From Paenibacillus pabuli NBRC 13638 (GTDB lineage: Bacteria; Bacillota; Bacilli; Paenibacillales; Paenibacillaceae), in assembly GCF_001514495.1 (NCBI RefSeq), contig NZ_BCNM01000001.1:124001-188000 (forward strand): DNA of 64,000 bases, read 5' to 3'. Within the stretch, counting starts at the first letter, position 1. Every line of letters starts with the position of its first letter. The position numbers were made by a program, and so were the translations under genes. Below the pieces are notes generated by a model. It had not been told where the DNA came from. It ran no database searches and saw only the letters and a program-made list of their open reading frames with translations. Of the stretch, positions 9,359-18,309 are shown piece after piece.

Positions 9359-10942
9359 ATGAAAGAGGATTCAAGACAACTGGAATTTATGGAGATCGAT
9401 TTAAGTGAAGAGCCGGAGACAACTGTTGTTCCGGTTCCTGATCGTTCGACGATTGTTCGTGCTGATCTCAATCTAACATTGTCTGGTGGCATATTGTCGT
9501 CGGAGAAACGATTTGTGGAGGAGGCGAGGCAGCTCGCAGAGATGGAAGGGGAGGAAACTCCTTGGGTTCCTTTCATGAGTTATTGGCCGACCTATGGTGT
9601 CATGAGTGCACCCCAACGGAAGTGGTATATGTATTGGAGGACCGAAGTGCGGCAAGGGCGATTCCCGGATACGGATCTGTCCTATCTGTTTGTCCACATT
9701 TATGAGCTGATTAACGGAATTGGTTGGCAGGAACCCCAGTCAGGTTACAATCAATTAAAAGAACTTTGGATCAACTACCGTGAACGTCTTCCGCAGCTGG
9801 ATGTGTATATGCAGGAGTGGATCATTGATTTTGGACTGGTACACAAGCTGAATATGTCCATCTCCGAGATGGTGGACCTCACAAGCGGTTATCTGCCCAT
9901 GGAAGTTCTGGATATGGAGCTGCAGCGGCTGCTGAACAATCATCTATCTGGAATCTCGCTGAAACTGTTACAACGATATTACGATTACGACATCACACTC
10001 AGCAAATTTTACAGGGATGGTGGCAAGGACGTGCTGGGAGAGTATATTCCCCGGGTAATGTCTCTGGTTGATTCTTATCTTCTGCGCACACGCGAGGTGG
10101 GGATATCAGATCAGTTTGAACTTCGGAATAAGGAACGGACTATGGAACGCATGCTGTTTCGCAAAGCTGTATATGACCACTCCATATATGGTAAATCGGT
10201 TCAGCTTACCTACATACCGATTGGAGAACATACCGATTTTGTCCAGTTCGTAACACGCATATTTCGATGCACGGAAAATAAATGCCGTGAACTGCTCGGC
10301 TTCAGAGGACGACTTCGTGGAAAGACCCTTGAACCTGAGCTTGCACATGTGATTGAACGTTACCTGGACAAAGCCTTTGCAGCCGAGCGCGCCCCGGCAG
10401 CAGAGCAACCGATGATTCGAATCGATGCCGAGAAACTTGTATCTTTACAGGAGGAAAGCGAGTATGTACGGAGAGCACTCATGATTGAGGAAGAGCCGGT
10501 TTGCGAGGATGGGAATAGCGAAGCGACTATGTTAATCCCGTCTTCAGTTCACGAAACTGAAGATCTGAAGAGGGTAAAGGATACGAAGGCGTCCAACGAG
10601 CAGGAGCCGCCGTGCGTTGAAGTCCACATTAGCCCTTCCGAGGAACAAGCGGGCATGGAGCCATTGACGCTGCAATGGGAGGCAGCTTCTTCTGATCTGG
10701 ATGAAGAATGGGTACATTTCTCAGGGATGCTCTCTCCTCAGCATGTACAGGCGATCCATGCCCTGCTTGGTGGTAATCCGGATGCGGAACTGATGCGAGT
10801 AGCTGAGCGACACGGTACGATGCCTGCACTTCTGTTGGATGAAATTAATGATCTGGCCATGGAATCGATTGGTGATCTTCTGGTTGAAGACGACCGGCTG
10901 GTTTCGGAATATATGAATGTGTTTGAACAAGTGAAGAGGTGA
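9359..10942 (+). CDS. TerB_N / TerB_C domain protein of a three-gene ATPase-helicase operon
   Basis: A 527-residue protein. Residues about 60-200 match the TerB N-terminal domain (WVPFMSYWPTYGVMSAPQRKWYMYWRTEVRQG followed by YLFVHIYELINGIGW). The last 80 residues (LSPQHVQAIHALLGG, LLLDEINDLAMESIGDLLVEDD) match the TerB C-terminal domain. The middle holds a charged linker near 390-450; I see no clear central TerB metal-binding domain. TerB_N/TerB_C proteins have been linked by comparative genomics to DNA-processing complexes with P-loop ATPases and SF2 helicases, and those are the next two genes, 7 bp and then a 4-base overlap away. The ribosome binding site is weak (GAAGGATGG about 14 bases upstream). 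Confidence 0.8.
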   Translation: MKEDSRQLEFMEIDLSEEPETTVVPVPDRSTIVRADLNLTLSGGILSSEKRFVEEARQLAEMEGEETPWVPFMSYWPTYGVMSAPQRKWYMYWRTEVRQGRFPDTDLSYLFVHIYELINGIGWQEPQSGYNQLKELWINYRERLPQLDVYMQEWIIDFGLVHKLNMSISEMVDLTSGYLPMEVLDMELQRLLNNHLSGISLKLLQRYYDYDITLSKFYRDGGKDVLGEYIPRVMSLVDSYLLRTREVGISDQFELRNKERTMERMLFRKAVYDHSIYGKSVQLTYIPIGEHTDFVQFVTRIFRCTENKCRELLGFRGRLRGKTLEPELAHVIERYLDKAFAAERAPAAEQPMIRIDAEKLVSLQEESEYVRRALMIEEEPVCEDGNSEATMLIPSSVHETEDLKRVKDTKASNEQEPPCVEVHISPSEEQAGMEPLTLQWEAASSDLDEEWVHFSGMLSPQHVQAIHALLGGNPDAELMRVAERHGTMPALLLDEINDLAMESIGDLLVEDDRLVSEYMNVFEQVKR

Positions 10943-10949
10943 TGAAGCA

Positions 10950-12293
10950 GTGACAGAACTCAAAATACCGAAGCGCCTGACCACCGCATTGGTAAATTCG
11001 TTGACAGCAGGTGTTGTGCCCCGAATCGGATTGGAACAGATTGCTGTTGGCCGGAAGGCTGAAGTGGACGCAATCTTGCGGGATATGGACAACATTGCCG
11101 AGGGCGGTGCAGCCTTTAAGCTGATTACAGGAAGGTATGGCAGCGGCAAAAGTTTTCTTTTGCAAATGATTCGTAACTATGCGATGGATCGGGAATTCGT
11201 GGTGGCGGACGCTGATCTGTCACCAGAGCGCAGACTGGTGGGAACCAAAGGTCAGGGGCTCGCAACATACCGTGAGCTGATGACACGATTGTCCACCCGC
11301 ACACGTCCTGATGGCGGGGCACTAGAACCCATTTTGCAGAAATGGATCGCCGGTCTTCAGCAGCAAGCCATGCAGAGCCAGGGCTTGCGCCCGGATGATC
11401 CCGCTCTTCCCGCTGAAGTGGAGAAGCAGATCTATACCGTAACAAATGAAATGCAGAATCTGGTGCATGGTTTTGATTTTGCCAAAGTGCTGGCTTCGTA
11501 CTGGAACGGGTATAAATTAGCGGATGATGACCGTAAACAAGCAGCGCTGCGCTGGTTGAGAGGGGAATTTGCCACCAAGACGGAAGCGAAGAAAGAGCTG
11601 GCTGTCGGCGTCATCATAGACGATGATAACTGGTACGACTATTTTAAATTATGGTCCGAATTTACAGCACGGATCGGGTATAAAGGACTACTGTTGTTCA
11701 TTGATGAAGCGGTGAATTTGTATAAAATCACCAACAGCATTTCAAGGCAAAGCAACTATGAGAAGCTGCTCACCATGTTCAATGATACAATGCAAGGCAA
11801 AGCGGAACACCTCGGCATTTTTGTAGGCGGCACGCCACAATTTGTCGAGGATGAGAGACGAGGACTTTTCAGTTACGAAGCACTCCGCTCCAGACTCATT
11901 GATGGCCGCTATGCAGCAAGGGCATATGCGAACTACACAGGACCCATACTGAAACTTACGATGTTGTCCCATGAAGAGATTTTGATTCTGTTGCAGAAAC
12001 TGCGTCAGATTCATGCCCTGCATTTTGGATACAGTGTAAGTCTGACGGATGAGGATTTAATTGATTTTATGCAAACAGCGGTTAACCGCCTCGGTGCCGA
12101 TGAGTTACTGACCACACGGGAAGTGGTACGGGATTTCATGGATGTACTTCATACGCTCCATCAGAATTCCGAAGTGACCTATGCCCATTTGCTTGGTGAG
12201 CGAGCAGTCAAACGACAGGAAGCAGGAAAAGCAGCGGATTCTTCGTCATCTTCCGATGATTTGGATGATTTTCTGGCGGAGTTTGAATTATGA
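10950..12293 (+). CDS. P-loop ATPase, DUF2791 / BrxD-like
   Basis: A 447-residue ATP-binding protein with Walker A GRYGSGKS at residues 61-68 and Walker B GLLLFIDEAVNLY near 240-250. The N-terminal KRLTTALVNSLTAGVVPRIGLE and the GRKAEVDAIL lead-in are typical of the DUF2791 (PF10923) family that includes BrxD of BREX type 2-like systems. The GTG start follows GAGGTGATG. Its stop overlaps the helicase start as ATGA, indicating translational coupling. BrxD function is not established; a role in DNA loading of the helicase is inference. No BREX hallmark genes (pglX, pglZ, brxC) are nearby. Confidence 0.83.
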   Translation: MTELKIPKRLTTALVNSLTAGVVPRIGLEQIAVGRKAEVDAILRDMDNIAEGGAAFKLITGRYGSGKSFLLQMIRNYAMDREFVVADADLSPERRLVGTKGQGLATYRELMTRLSTRTRPDGGALEPILQKWIAGLQQQAMQSQGLRPDDPALPAEVEKQIYTVTNEMQNLVHGFDFAKVLASYWNGYKLADDDRKQAALRWLRGEFATKTEAKKELAVGVIIDDDNWYDYFKLWSEFTARIGYKGLLLFIDEAVNLYKITNSISRQSNYEKLLTMFNDTMQGKAEHLGIFVGGTPQFVEDERRGLFSYEALRSRLIDGRYAARAYANYTGPILKLTMLSHEEILILLQKLRQIHALHFGYSVSLTDEDLIDFMQTAVNRLGADELLTTREVVRDFMDVLHTLHQNSEVTYAHLLGERAVKRQEAGKAADSSSSSDDLDDFLAEFEL

Positions 12294-14503
12294 GTGAGAA
12301 TCCTTTTTATCGGTTGGCTCCTTTTGTACAGGAATTTATTTATAAAAAACGATGGGAATCACTTCGGCCTGCCCAGATTGAAGCTTGCAACATTTGCTTT
12401 CATACTCCGCATCATATGCTGATTGCGGCAGGCACAGCCTCCGGCAAAACGGAGGCGGCTTTTTTTCCGGCGCTGACCGAGCTGCATGAACGGCCCTCCA
12501 AATCCGTGGGCATCTTGTACATCGGGCCGCTTAAGGCATTGATTAATGACCAATTCGAGCGACTAAAGGACTTGTTGTCAGAGGGGAATATTCCGGTATG
12601 GCATTGGCATGGGGATGTGCCCCAGGCAGAGAAAACCCGTCTCATGCGGCATCCATCCGGTGTGCTTCAAATTACGCCTGAATCGCTGGAAGGTCTGCTA
12701 ATGAATCGCCCCAATGCAATTCCGGCGCTATTTCATGATCTGCGGTACGTCATTATTGACGAGGTTCATGCATTCATGGGGGCAGATCGTGGCATTCAGG
12801 TGTTGAGTGAGCTGGCACGAATTGAACGCATGGCTGGATGTAAACCGAGAAGAGTGGGATTATCTGCGACACTGAGTGATTATGATGCTGCTACAGCCTG
12901 GCTTGCTGCGGGAACTGAACAGGGGGTGGATGTGGTTTCTTCCCCCGGTGGTCGCAAGCTGCGTCTGCGGGTGGAGCATTTTTCATTTCCTGACGCACGG
13001 GATGAAGAACAGGCGGAACATCTGCATAACGCACGTAAAGTCTATTACGACTTCATCTATGAGAGTACACATCGCAAGAAAGCTTTGATTTTCACTAACA
13101 GCCGGACGGACGCCGAAGTTACCATACTTGAGATGCGGCGTGTCGCTGCTCGGAGACAGGAGCGAGATGTCTTCCATGTGCATCATGGCAGTATCTCCGC
13201 CATGCTGCGAGAAGAGACGGAAGCCGCTTTGCGGACGGGATCAGGACCAGCCGTAGCAGCCGCGACCGTAACTCTGGAACTCGGTATCGACCTGGGTGAA
13301 CTGGAGCGGGTGGTTCAGCTTGGAGCGCCTTATAGTGCATCGAGCTTTGTGCAGCGTCTGGGACGATCAGGCAGGCGCGAGGATATGGCATCCGAGATGC
13401 TATTTGTATGTCCGGAGGAAGAGGATGAAGAGGCTCAGCTTCCTGCACGCATGCCATGGACACTTATGCGAGCCATTGCTGTTATTGAATTGTATGTGAA
13501 GACCAAGTGGGTTGAACCGCTGGAAGCCCGCAGCATGCCAATGGGCGTACTCTATCATCAGACGATGAGCATGCTGAAAAGTATGGGGGAGGCTGAACCA
13601 AGGGAACTGGCGGAAGCTATCCTTTCCCTGGCACCATTCGCGCAGATCCGCGCAGATCAATATCAGGTTTTTCTAAATTATCTGATTGAGACGGATCATC
13701 TGCAGTGGACAGAAGAGCGGACATTAATTATCGGGCTTACGGGTGAGAAAACCGTGAATAACTATCGCTTTTACGCGGTATTCAAAGATGATGAAGAGCA
13801 CAAAGTGCTGAACGGTTCCGAGGAGATTGGATCGATTACAACCGTGCCGCCTCCTGGATACTGTTTTTCCCTTGCCGGAAAGCTGTGGAAAGTGGAAGAG
13901 GTGGACCATAAGCACAAATCCGTGTACGTAAAGTCCGCCAAAGGCAAAGTTGACACGTTATGGCTCGGTGCTGGTGGCGATATCCACACCACCGTCGTTC
14001 AGAAAATGCGTGAAGTACTGTCAGACTCGGTGATATACCCCTATTTGTCCCCGCAAGCGGTGAATCGTCTGGAGCGGGCTCGACGTCTTGCTCGTGAGAG
14101 CGGCCTGCTGAAGCAGGTGGTCATTCCTGCGGGTGGAGATTCCTTATATGTGCTGCCTTGGGTGGGAAGCAAGCCTTTCCGAACATTGGAGCGACTAATG
14201 AAGCATAATTTGTCTGACAAGCTGGCCTTGCGTTCTATTGTGCCGATGGAGCCATATTATTTTGTGGTGTCTGGCAAAGCGGATGGCCGCACACTTTTGG
14301 CTGAAATCATGAGTGAGTGCCGAACAGCAGCAGACGCATCTGCGTTACTCGCTGAAGATGAAGCTCCGTATCTTGGCAAATATGATGAATTCGTGGCTCC
14401 TTCGTTGATCCGTGAGGCCTTTACAGTGGACGGATTGGATTTAACTGGTCTGAAAGAAGGATTGCAGCAAACGTTGGCCTGGGATTCTACAGCGACAGAA
14501 TGA
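12290..14503 (+). CDS. DEAD/DEAH box helicase, Lhr / BrxHI-like
   Basis: A 737-residue superfamily 2 helicase. Motifs in order: RPAQIEAC (Q-like), Walker A AAGTASGKTEA near 46-56, IDEVHAF (DEVH) near 158, GLSATLS near 190, IFTNSRTDAE near 265, and VTLELGIDLGELERVVQLG with SFVQRLGRSGRR near 325-360. The Lhr/BrxHI type is suggested by DEVH plus the GIDLGELERVVQ and RLGRSGRR motifs and a long C-terminal domain after residue 450. It is translationally coupled to the ATPase gene. It likely unwinds or translocates on nucleic acid as the motor of the three-protein system; no nuclease or methylase domain is visible. Confidence 0.87.
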   Translation: MSENPFYRLAPFVQEFIYKKRWESLRPAQIEACNICFHTPHHMLIAAGTASGKTEAAFFPALTELHERPSKSVGILYIGPLKALINDQFERLKDLLSEGNIPVWHWHGDVPQAEKTRLMRHPSGVLQITPESLEGLLMNRPNAIPALFHDLRYVIIDEVHAFMGADRGIQVLSELARIERMAGCKPRRVGLSATLSDYDAATAWLAAGTEQGVDVVSSPGGRKLRLRVEHFSFPDARDEEQAEHLHNARKVYYDFIYESTHRKKALIFTNSRTDAEVTILEMRRVAARRQERDVFHVHHGSISAMLREETEAALRTGSGPAVAAATVTLELGIDLGELERVVQLGAPYSASSFVQRLGRSGRREDMASEMLFVCPEEEDEEAQLPARMPWTLMRAIAVIELYVKTKWVEPLEARSMPMGVLYHQTMSMLKSMGEAEPRELAEAILSLAPFAQIRADQYQVFLNYLIETDHLQWTEERTLIIGLTGEKTVNNYRFYAVFKDDEEHKVLNGSEEIGSITTVPPPGYCFSLAGKLWKVEEVDHKHKSVYVKSAKGKVDTLWLGAGGDIHTTVVQKMREVLSDSVIYPYLSPQAVNRLERARRLARESGLLKQVVIPAGGDSLYVLPWVGSKPFRTLERLMKHNLSDKLALRSIVPMEPYYFVVSGKADGRTLLAEIMSECRTAADASALLAEDEAPYLGKYDEFVAPSLIREAFTVDGLDLTGLKEGLQQTLAWDSTATE

Positions 14504-14565
14504 CGTAATAACGCTTGTCTAAAGCTTTGAATTTGAATTAAAAAAATTTAAATAATGAATCAGGG

Positions 14566-14594
14566 TTGACACCACCTCACCTGCCATGTAATAT
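14566..14594 (+). promoter_or_regulatory. Sigma-A promoter of the riboswitch-EamA unit
   Basis: Perfect TTGACA (14566-14571), 17-base spacer, TAATAT (14589-14594). The predicted start near 14601 gives a leader of about 240 nt. Confidence 0.8.
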
Positions 14595-14640
14595 ATGAAA
14601 AGTCGTCACACACGAATCACAAACAAATGCATATATCATT

Positions 14641-14714
14641 TCGTATAACCTCGCAGGCCGAAAGTGTACACAGGGCGAGGGTCTCTACGGGAAGCCTATA
14701 CTTCCTAACTACGA
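14641..14714 (+). promoter_or_regulatory. Purine-class riboswitch aptamer (C at the specificity position)
   Basis: Three-way junction with P1 TCGTA / TACGA, P2 CCTCGC / GCGAGG and P3 GGGAAG / CTTCCT. In xpt numbering the ligand-pocket bases are present: U22 (14646), U47 (14682), U51 (14686), the G46-C53 pair, and C74 (14709), which selects guanine-like ligands. L2 ends in GG and L3 begins with CC, so the loop-loop contact can form, but L2 is about 20 nt instead of 7. Position 48 is C, not U. The downstream gene encodes an EamA transporter. Confidence 0.75.
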
Positions 14715-14758
14715 TGCCAGGGAATCATTGTATTCCTTGCTCGTAGTTAGGATTTTTT
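14704..14758 (+). terminator. Riboswitch expression platform: intrinsic terminator competing with the aptamer
   Basis: CCTAACTACGA (14704-14714) pairs perfectly with TCGTAGTTAGG (14741-14751), with an inner GGAAT / ATTCC stem, then six T residues. The 5' arm is the 3' half of P3, J3/1 and the 3' strand of P1, so a folded aptamer excludes the terminator. This is the ON-switch logic of the pbuE adenine riboswitch. Confidence 0.85.
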
Positions 14759-14839
14759 GCATTTGGATGGTGTCTGTGACCTTGGCATGGATCCAAACAT
14801 GCGGACGCATTTTTCGATCATCAGGAGGTTTTTTTTACA

Positions 14840-15796
14840 ATGAAATATTATCTGTCTGTTCTCGCAGGAGCGATGAGCTATGGCATATTATCAACAATTG
14901 TGGTTCTGGCTTACGGCGAAGGGTACAAACTTGGAGAGGTCGTGGGCACACAATTGATCACGGGCTTCATCCTCTCCTGGATGCTGGCATTATACTCGAA
15001 GTTTAGAATGAAACGGAATTCACAGGCAGATGGAAAACCATCAGCAGCTGTGGCCAAAGCATTCCAGAAATTAACATGGAAGCAGCGTTTGATGTTGATG
15101 GCTGCAGGGACGCCAACAGTGATTACCGGTCTCGTCTATTACCAGTCTTTGCGATACATTCCCGCGTCGCTGGCCATTATTCTTTTGTTCCAGTTTACGT
15201 GGATTAGCGTATTGATTCAGGCCGTCAGCAAACGTCAGCGTCCTGACAAAGTAACCTTCCTGACATTGATTATTCTGTTTGGTGGTACCTTGCTGGCAGC
15301 AGGTTTCCTGGAACAAGGGCTTGGCGAGTTTAACGGTCTGGGTATTGCCCTTGGACTAATGGCTGCTGTAAGTTACTCGTTGTTTGTACTGTTTAGTGGA
15401 AAAGCGGTTCCAACAGCCCATCCGGCCTTTCGCAGTGCCTGGATGGTCACAGGGGGGTTGATCCTGCTATGCATCCTGTTCCCGCCGACGTTCCTGTTTA
15501 ACGGCTTAATCTGGAGTCAGCTGCTTGTTTTCGGATTGCTGCTCGGATTCTTCGGAGCTTTTATCCCGCCAGTTCTGTTCGCTGTTGGTGTTCCTCATAT
15601 TGGAGGCGACATGGCCGGAATTCTTGGTGCAGTCGAACTTCCAATTGCGGTATTGCTCTCATCTATTGTGCTTCATGAGCATGTCAGTGCATTGCAGTGG
15701 ATCGGGGTTATCGTCGTTCTGGTTGGTGTAGCTCTGCCGGAGTTATACAAGTTGCGAATGAGACGACGTCGAAGCACACCTATTTACTCCTCCTGA
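14840..15796 (+). CDS. EamA family DMT transporter under purine-type riboswitch control
   Basis: A 318-residue integral membrane protein with about ten helices in two EamA repeats (first half to about residue 145, second from about 165 to 305), an internal basic loop near 55-80 and an arginine-rich tail. EamA proteins export or import small metabolites. GGAGG precedes the ATG. The leader carries an aptamer with a guanine-type pocket and an ON-type terminator, as in the purine exporter gene pbuE of B. subtilis, so export of a guanine-related compound is a testable inference. Confidence 0.87.
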   Translation: MKYYLSVLAGAMSYGILSTIVVLAYGEGYKLGEVVGTQLITGFILSWMLALYSKFRMKRNSQADGKPSAAVAKAFQKLTWKQRLMLMAAGTPTVITGLVYYQSLRYIPASLAIILLFQFTWISVLIQAVSKRQRPDKVTFLTLIILFGGTLLAAGFLEQGLGEFNGLGIALGLMAAVSYSLFVLFSGKAVPTAHPAFRSAWMVTGGLILLCILFPPTFLFNGLIWSQLLVFGLLLGFFGAFIPPVLFAVGVPHIGGDMAGILGAVELPIAVLLSSIVLHEHVSALQWIGVIVVLVGVALPELYKLRMRRRRSTPIYSS

Positions 15797-15841
15797 GCGG
15801 GGAGTAGATAGAGGTATGAGAAAAGTAGCTATAGATAGATG

Positions 15842-15870
15842 AAAGAGCCTGAATGATCAGGCTCTTTTTT
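15842..15870 (+). terminator. Terminator of the EamA gene
   Basis: AAAGAGCCTGA / TCAGGCTCTTT hairpin with a four-base loop and six T residues. Confidence 0.9.
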
Positions 15871-16004
15871 ATGAACACATTTGACTTGGTTGTCTCATGC
15901 TTCATGTTGATATGGCCCATACGAGTCATTTTCATTTTTAACCGAATGGGGTATGCTGAAGAAGAGTTGCAATAGAATGGGAACATAGAAAGAGGAGCGT
16001 TGAG

Positions 16005-16430
16005 ATGAAAAGCAGGATTAGCAAAATCTGGCCTTGGCTAACGCTGGGTCTTACTGTAGTTGTGCTGTTAGGATCTTTTATGGTTTATTTTATGGGCAAG
16101 GATATGTCCCCTGGCTCGGGAAGTGCCGTAACAGCCAAAGCCGAGACGGCGGAGGACTTGAAAGGATATGAAGTTATTGATGTGAACGTAAGTAATGACG
16201 GTTTTGAACCTAATGTTATTGAGGTTAAATCCGGCGTACCTACCAAGATAAATTTTATTCTTACCCGGCAGGTCACACATGTCAAATCGGTTGGATCAAG
16301 TAAACTTGGCATGGACCTGTATATGCAAAAGGGAGATAATTACTACACGATAGACAAGGATTTACAGCCTGGGGAATATGAAATTCACTGCGGGATGTAC
16401 ATGATTTACGGAACGGTAAAGGTCATATAA
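16005..16430 (+). CDS. Membrane-anchored cupredoxin-domain protein
   Basis: A 141-residue protein with an N-terminal signal anchor (WPWLTLGLTVVVLLGSFMVYFMG, about residues 9-31) and an extracytoplasmic cupredoxin_1 domain: DVNVSNDGFEPNVIEVKSGVPTKINF, a candidate histidine in RQVTHVKSV, and the C-terminal GEYEIHCGMYMIYGTVKV with His-Cys-Gly-Met. These residues are possible copper ligands. The partner and redox role are unknown; no oxidase gene is adjacent. Confidence 0.82.
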   Translation: MKSRISKIWPWLTLGLTVVVLLGSFMVYFMGKDMSPGSGSAVTAKAETAEDLKGYEVIDVNVSNDGFEPNVIEVKSGVPTKINFILTRQVTHVKSVGSSKLGMDLYMQKGDNYYTIDKDLQPGEYEIHCGMYMIYGTVKVI

Positions 16431-16432
16431 AA

Positions 16433-16478
16433 TGAGAGGGGTAAGGATTCCGCAATCGAATCTTTGCTCCTCTTTTCT
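16433..16478 (+). terminator. Terminator of the cupredoxin gene
   Basis: GAGAGGGGTAAGGATTC pairs with GAATCTTTGCTCCTC with mismatches, then TTTTC; it lies just before the SDR gene. Confidence 0.7.
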
Positions 16479-16527
16479 ATGCATGATATCATTGAAAGTG
16501 ATATATTCCATCTGGAGGTGGCCAACT

Positions 16528-17550
16528 ATGAAAGCGCTATTTATTGGAGGGACAGGTACCATCAGTACAGCCATTACGAACCAGCTTGCCAAACAGGGCT
16601 GCGAACTTTATCTGATCAACCGGGGCAATCGAAATGACGTTTTGCCAGCAGAAGTGAAGATCCTTCAAGCCGATATCAACGATGAAGCGCGGGTTGCGGA
16701 GCTGATTGCTGACCTGGAGTTCGATGTTGTCGCAGACTTTATTGCGTTTGTGCCTTCTCAACTGGAGAGAGATTATCGTTTGTTCAAGGACAAAACGAAG
16801 CAGTTTATATTCATTAGTTCGGCATCTGCCTACCAGACACCGCTTTCGGACTATCGAATCACAGAAGGCACGCCATTATCGAATCCATATTGGGAATATT
16901 CACGCAACAAGATTGCTTGCGAAGACTACCTCATGAAGCAGTATCGTGAAGAAGGATTCCCGGTAACCATTGTGCGTCCTAGCCATACGTATAATGAACG
17001 TTCAGTACCTCTCGGTGTGCACGGAGCAGAAGGCAGCTGGCAGGTTATCAAGCGCATGCGTGAAAATAAACCGGTAATCATTCATGGCGACGGTACATCG
17101 CTCTGGACCATAACGCATAACCGCGATTTTGCCAAAGGTTTCATTGGCCTTATGGGCAACATTCACGCCATCGGTGAATCGGTACATATTACCTCGGATG
17201 AGTCGGTCACCTGGAATCAGATCTATGAAATTATTGCAGATGTGCTTGGTGTCAAGCTGCATGCCGTTCATGTATCTTCCGAGTTCCTGGCAGCGTGCAG
17301 TGATCAGGATCTTCGTGGCGGTTTGCTGGGTGACAAGGCGAATACGGTCGTATTTGATAATCGGAAATTAAAAAGACTTGTTCCGGAATTTGTGGCAACG
17401 ACAAGAGCCGATCAGGGAATCCGGAGTACCATAGAATATATTCTTGCCCATCCTGAATTGCAGACCGAAGATCCCGAATTTGATACATGGTGTGACAGAG
17501 TGGTCGGTGCATTGGATGAGGCGTTGTTGAAAATTAGAGATAAGAAGTGA
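16528..17550 (+). CDS. NAD-dependent epimerase/dehydratase (extended SDR)
   Basis: A Rossmann-fold protein with the glycine motif FIGGTGTIS at the N terminus and YWEYSRNKIACEDYL near residue 125, holding the Tyr-x3-Lys pair typical of SDR-like enzymes. VTIVRPSHTY follows, as in sugar-nucleotide epimerases. The ATG at 16528 has GGAGGTGG 7 bases upstream; an in-frame extension to 16432 lacks a site. The substrate is not predictable. The esterase gene follows after 9 bases and is probably cotranscribed. Confidence 0.87.
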   Translation: MKALFIGGTGTISTAITNQLAKQGCELYLINRGNRNDVLPAEVKILQADINDEARVAELIADLEFDVVADFIAFVPSQLERDYRLFKDKTKQFIFISSASAYQTPLSDYRITEGTPLSNPYWEYSRNKIACEDYLMKQYREEGFPVTIVRPSHTYNERSVPLGVHGAEGSWQVIKRMRENKPVIIHGDGTSLWTITHNRDFAKGFIGLMGNIHAIGESVHITSDESVTWNQIYEIIADVLGVKLHAVHVSSEFLAACSDQDLRGGLLGDKANTVVFDNRKLKRLVPEFVATTRADQGIRSTIEYILAHPELQTEDPEFDTWCDRVVGALDEALLKIRDKK

Positions 17551-17559
17551 GGCGAGCAT

Positions 17560-18216
17560 ATGTCCCAAACCGGGCATCGACTGGTAAAAGAAATTAGCAA
17601 AACCGTCACTTTGGACTATTTGCTGCATATTCCCGAGATGGAGGGACCAGGTGCTGCGGACCAGAAATGGCCTGTCATTTTGTTTCTTCATGGTGCTGGG
17701 GAACGCGGAAATGATCTGGAAATGCTTAAAGTAAACGGGGTCCCTCTTATTGCGGATCAGGACAAGAGTTTCCCGTTTATCGTGATTTCGCCGCAATGTC
17801 CTGTGGATGAATTTTGGGGTATGCATCGCGAAGCTGTTATGGCCCTTCTGGAACATGTTTTGGAAAACGAAGCAGCTGACCCCGACCGGGTGTATCTAAC
17901 AGGTCTGAGTATGGGCGGGTATGGTACTTGGGATCTGCCACTGTTTTACCCTAATACATTTGCAGCATTGGCTCCTGTATGTGGGGGAGCAGACCCTTCC
18001 AAAGCGGAAGAACTGCGTAATATACCGATCTGGGCGTTTCACGGGGCGAAGGATGACATCGTTTATGTTTCTGAATCCGAAAAGATTGTGAATGCACTTA
18101 AGGCATTGAATGCGGATGTGAAGCTGACCATATACCCGGAAGGCGATCATGATGCCTGGACGGAAACGTATGCTAACCCGGAATTATACAAGTGGTTTCT
18201 CAGCCATAGTTTATAA
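17560..18216 (+). CDS. Alpha/beta hydrolase (phospholipase/carboxylesterase or PET-like esterase family)
   Basis: A 218-residue alpha/beta hydrolase without a signal peptide. Visible elements are the oxyanion strand VILFLHGAGERGND, the nucleophile elbow GLSMGGYGTW (Ser near residue 117), a candidate acid in HGAKDDIV, and the catalytic histidine in EGDHDAW. It resembles the predicted-esterase group of dienelactone-hydrolase-like proteins. It follows the SDR gene closely; no pathway is suggested. Confidence 0.85.
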   Translation: MSQTGHRLVKEISKTVTLDYLLHIPEMEGPGAADQKWPVILFLHGAGERGNDLEMLKVNGVPLIADQDKSFPFIVISPQCPVDEFWGMHREAVMALLEHVLENEAADPDRVYLTGLSMGGYGTWDLPLFYPNTFAALAPVCGGADPSKAEELRNIPIWAFHGAKDDIVYVSESEKIVNALKALNADVKLTIYPEGDHDAWTETYANPELYKWFLSHSL

Positions 18217-18258
18217 CTGCTCACCCTTAGAATGAAGAGTTTCACCTTACGCGAGGTA

Positions 18259-18287
18259 TTTACAATCCTTATTCGAATCGTTATAAT
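18259..18287 (+). promoter_or_regulatory. Sigma-A promoter immediately upstream of a terminator
   Basis: TTTACA (18259-18264), 17-base spacer, TATAAT (18282-18287). The predicted start is near 18294, only about 17 bases before the hairpin at 18310. Confidence 0.65.
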
Positions 18288-18309
18288 CAAGAAAAAATGA
18301 CACTTGTTA

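Noticed and set aside
9359..14503. Complete BREX system
   Set aside because: Only BrxD-like and BrxHI-like proteins are present; no pglX, pglZ, brxC or brxL-like gene flanks them.
14641..14714. Guanidine (ykkC) or SAM riboswitch in front of the EamA gene
   Set aside because: Neither consensus fits, whereas the purine-class junction bases all match.
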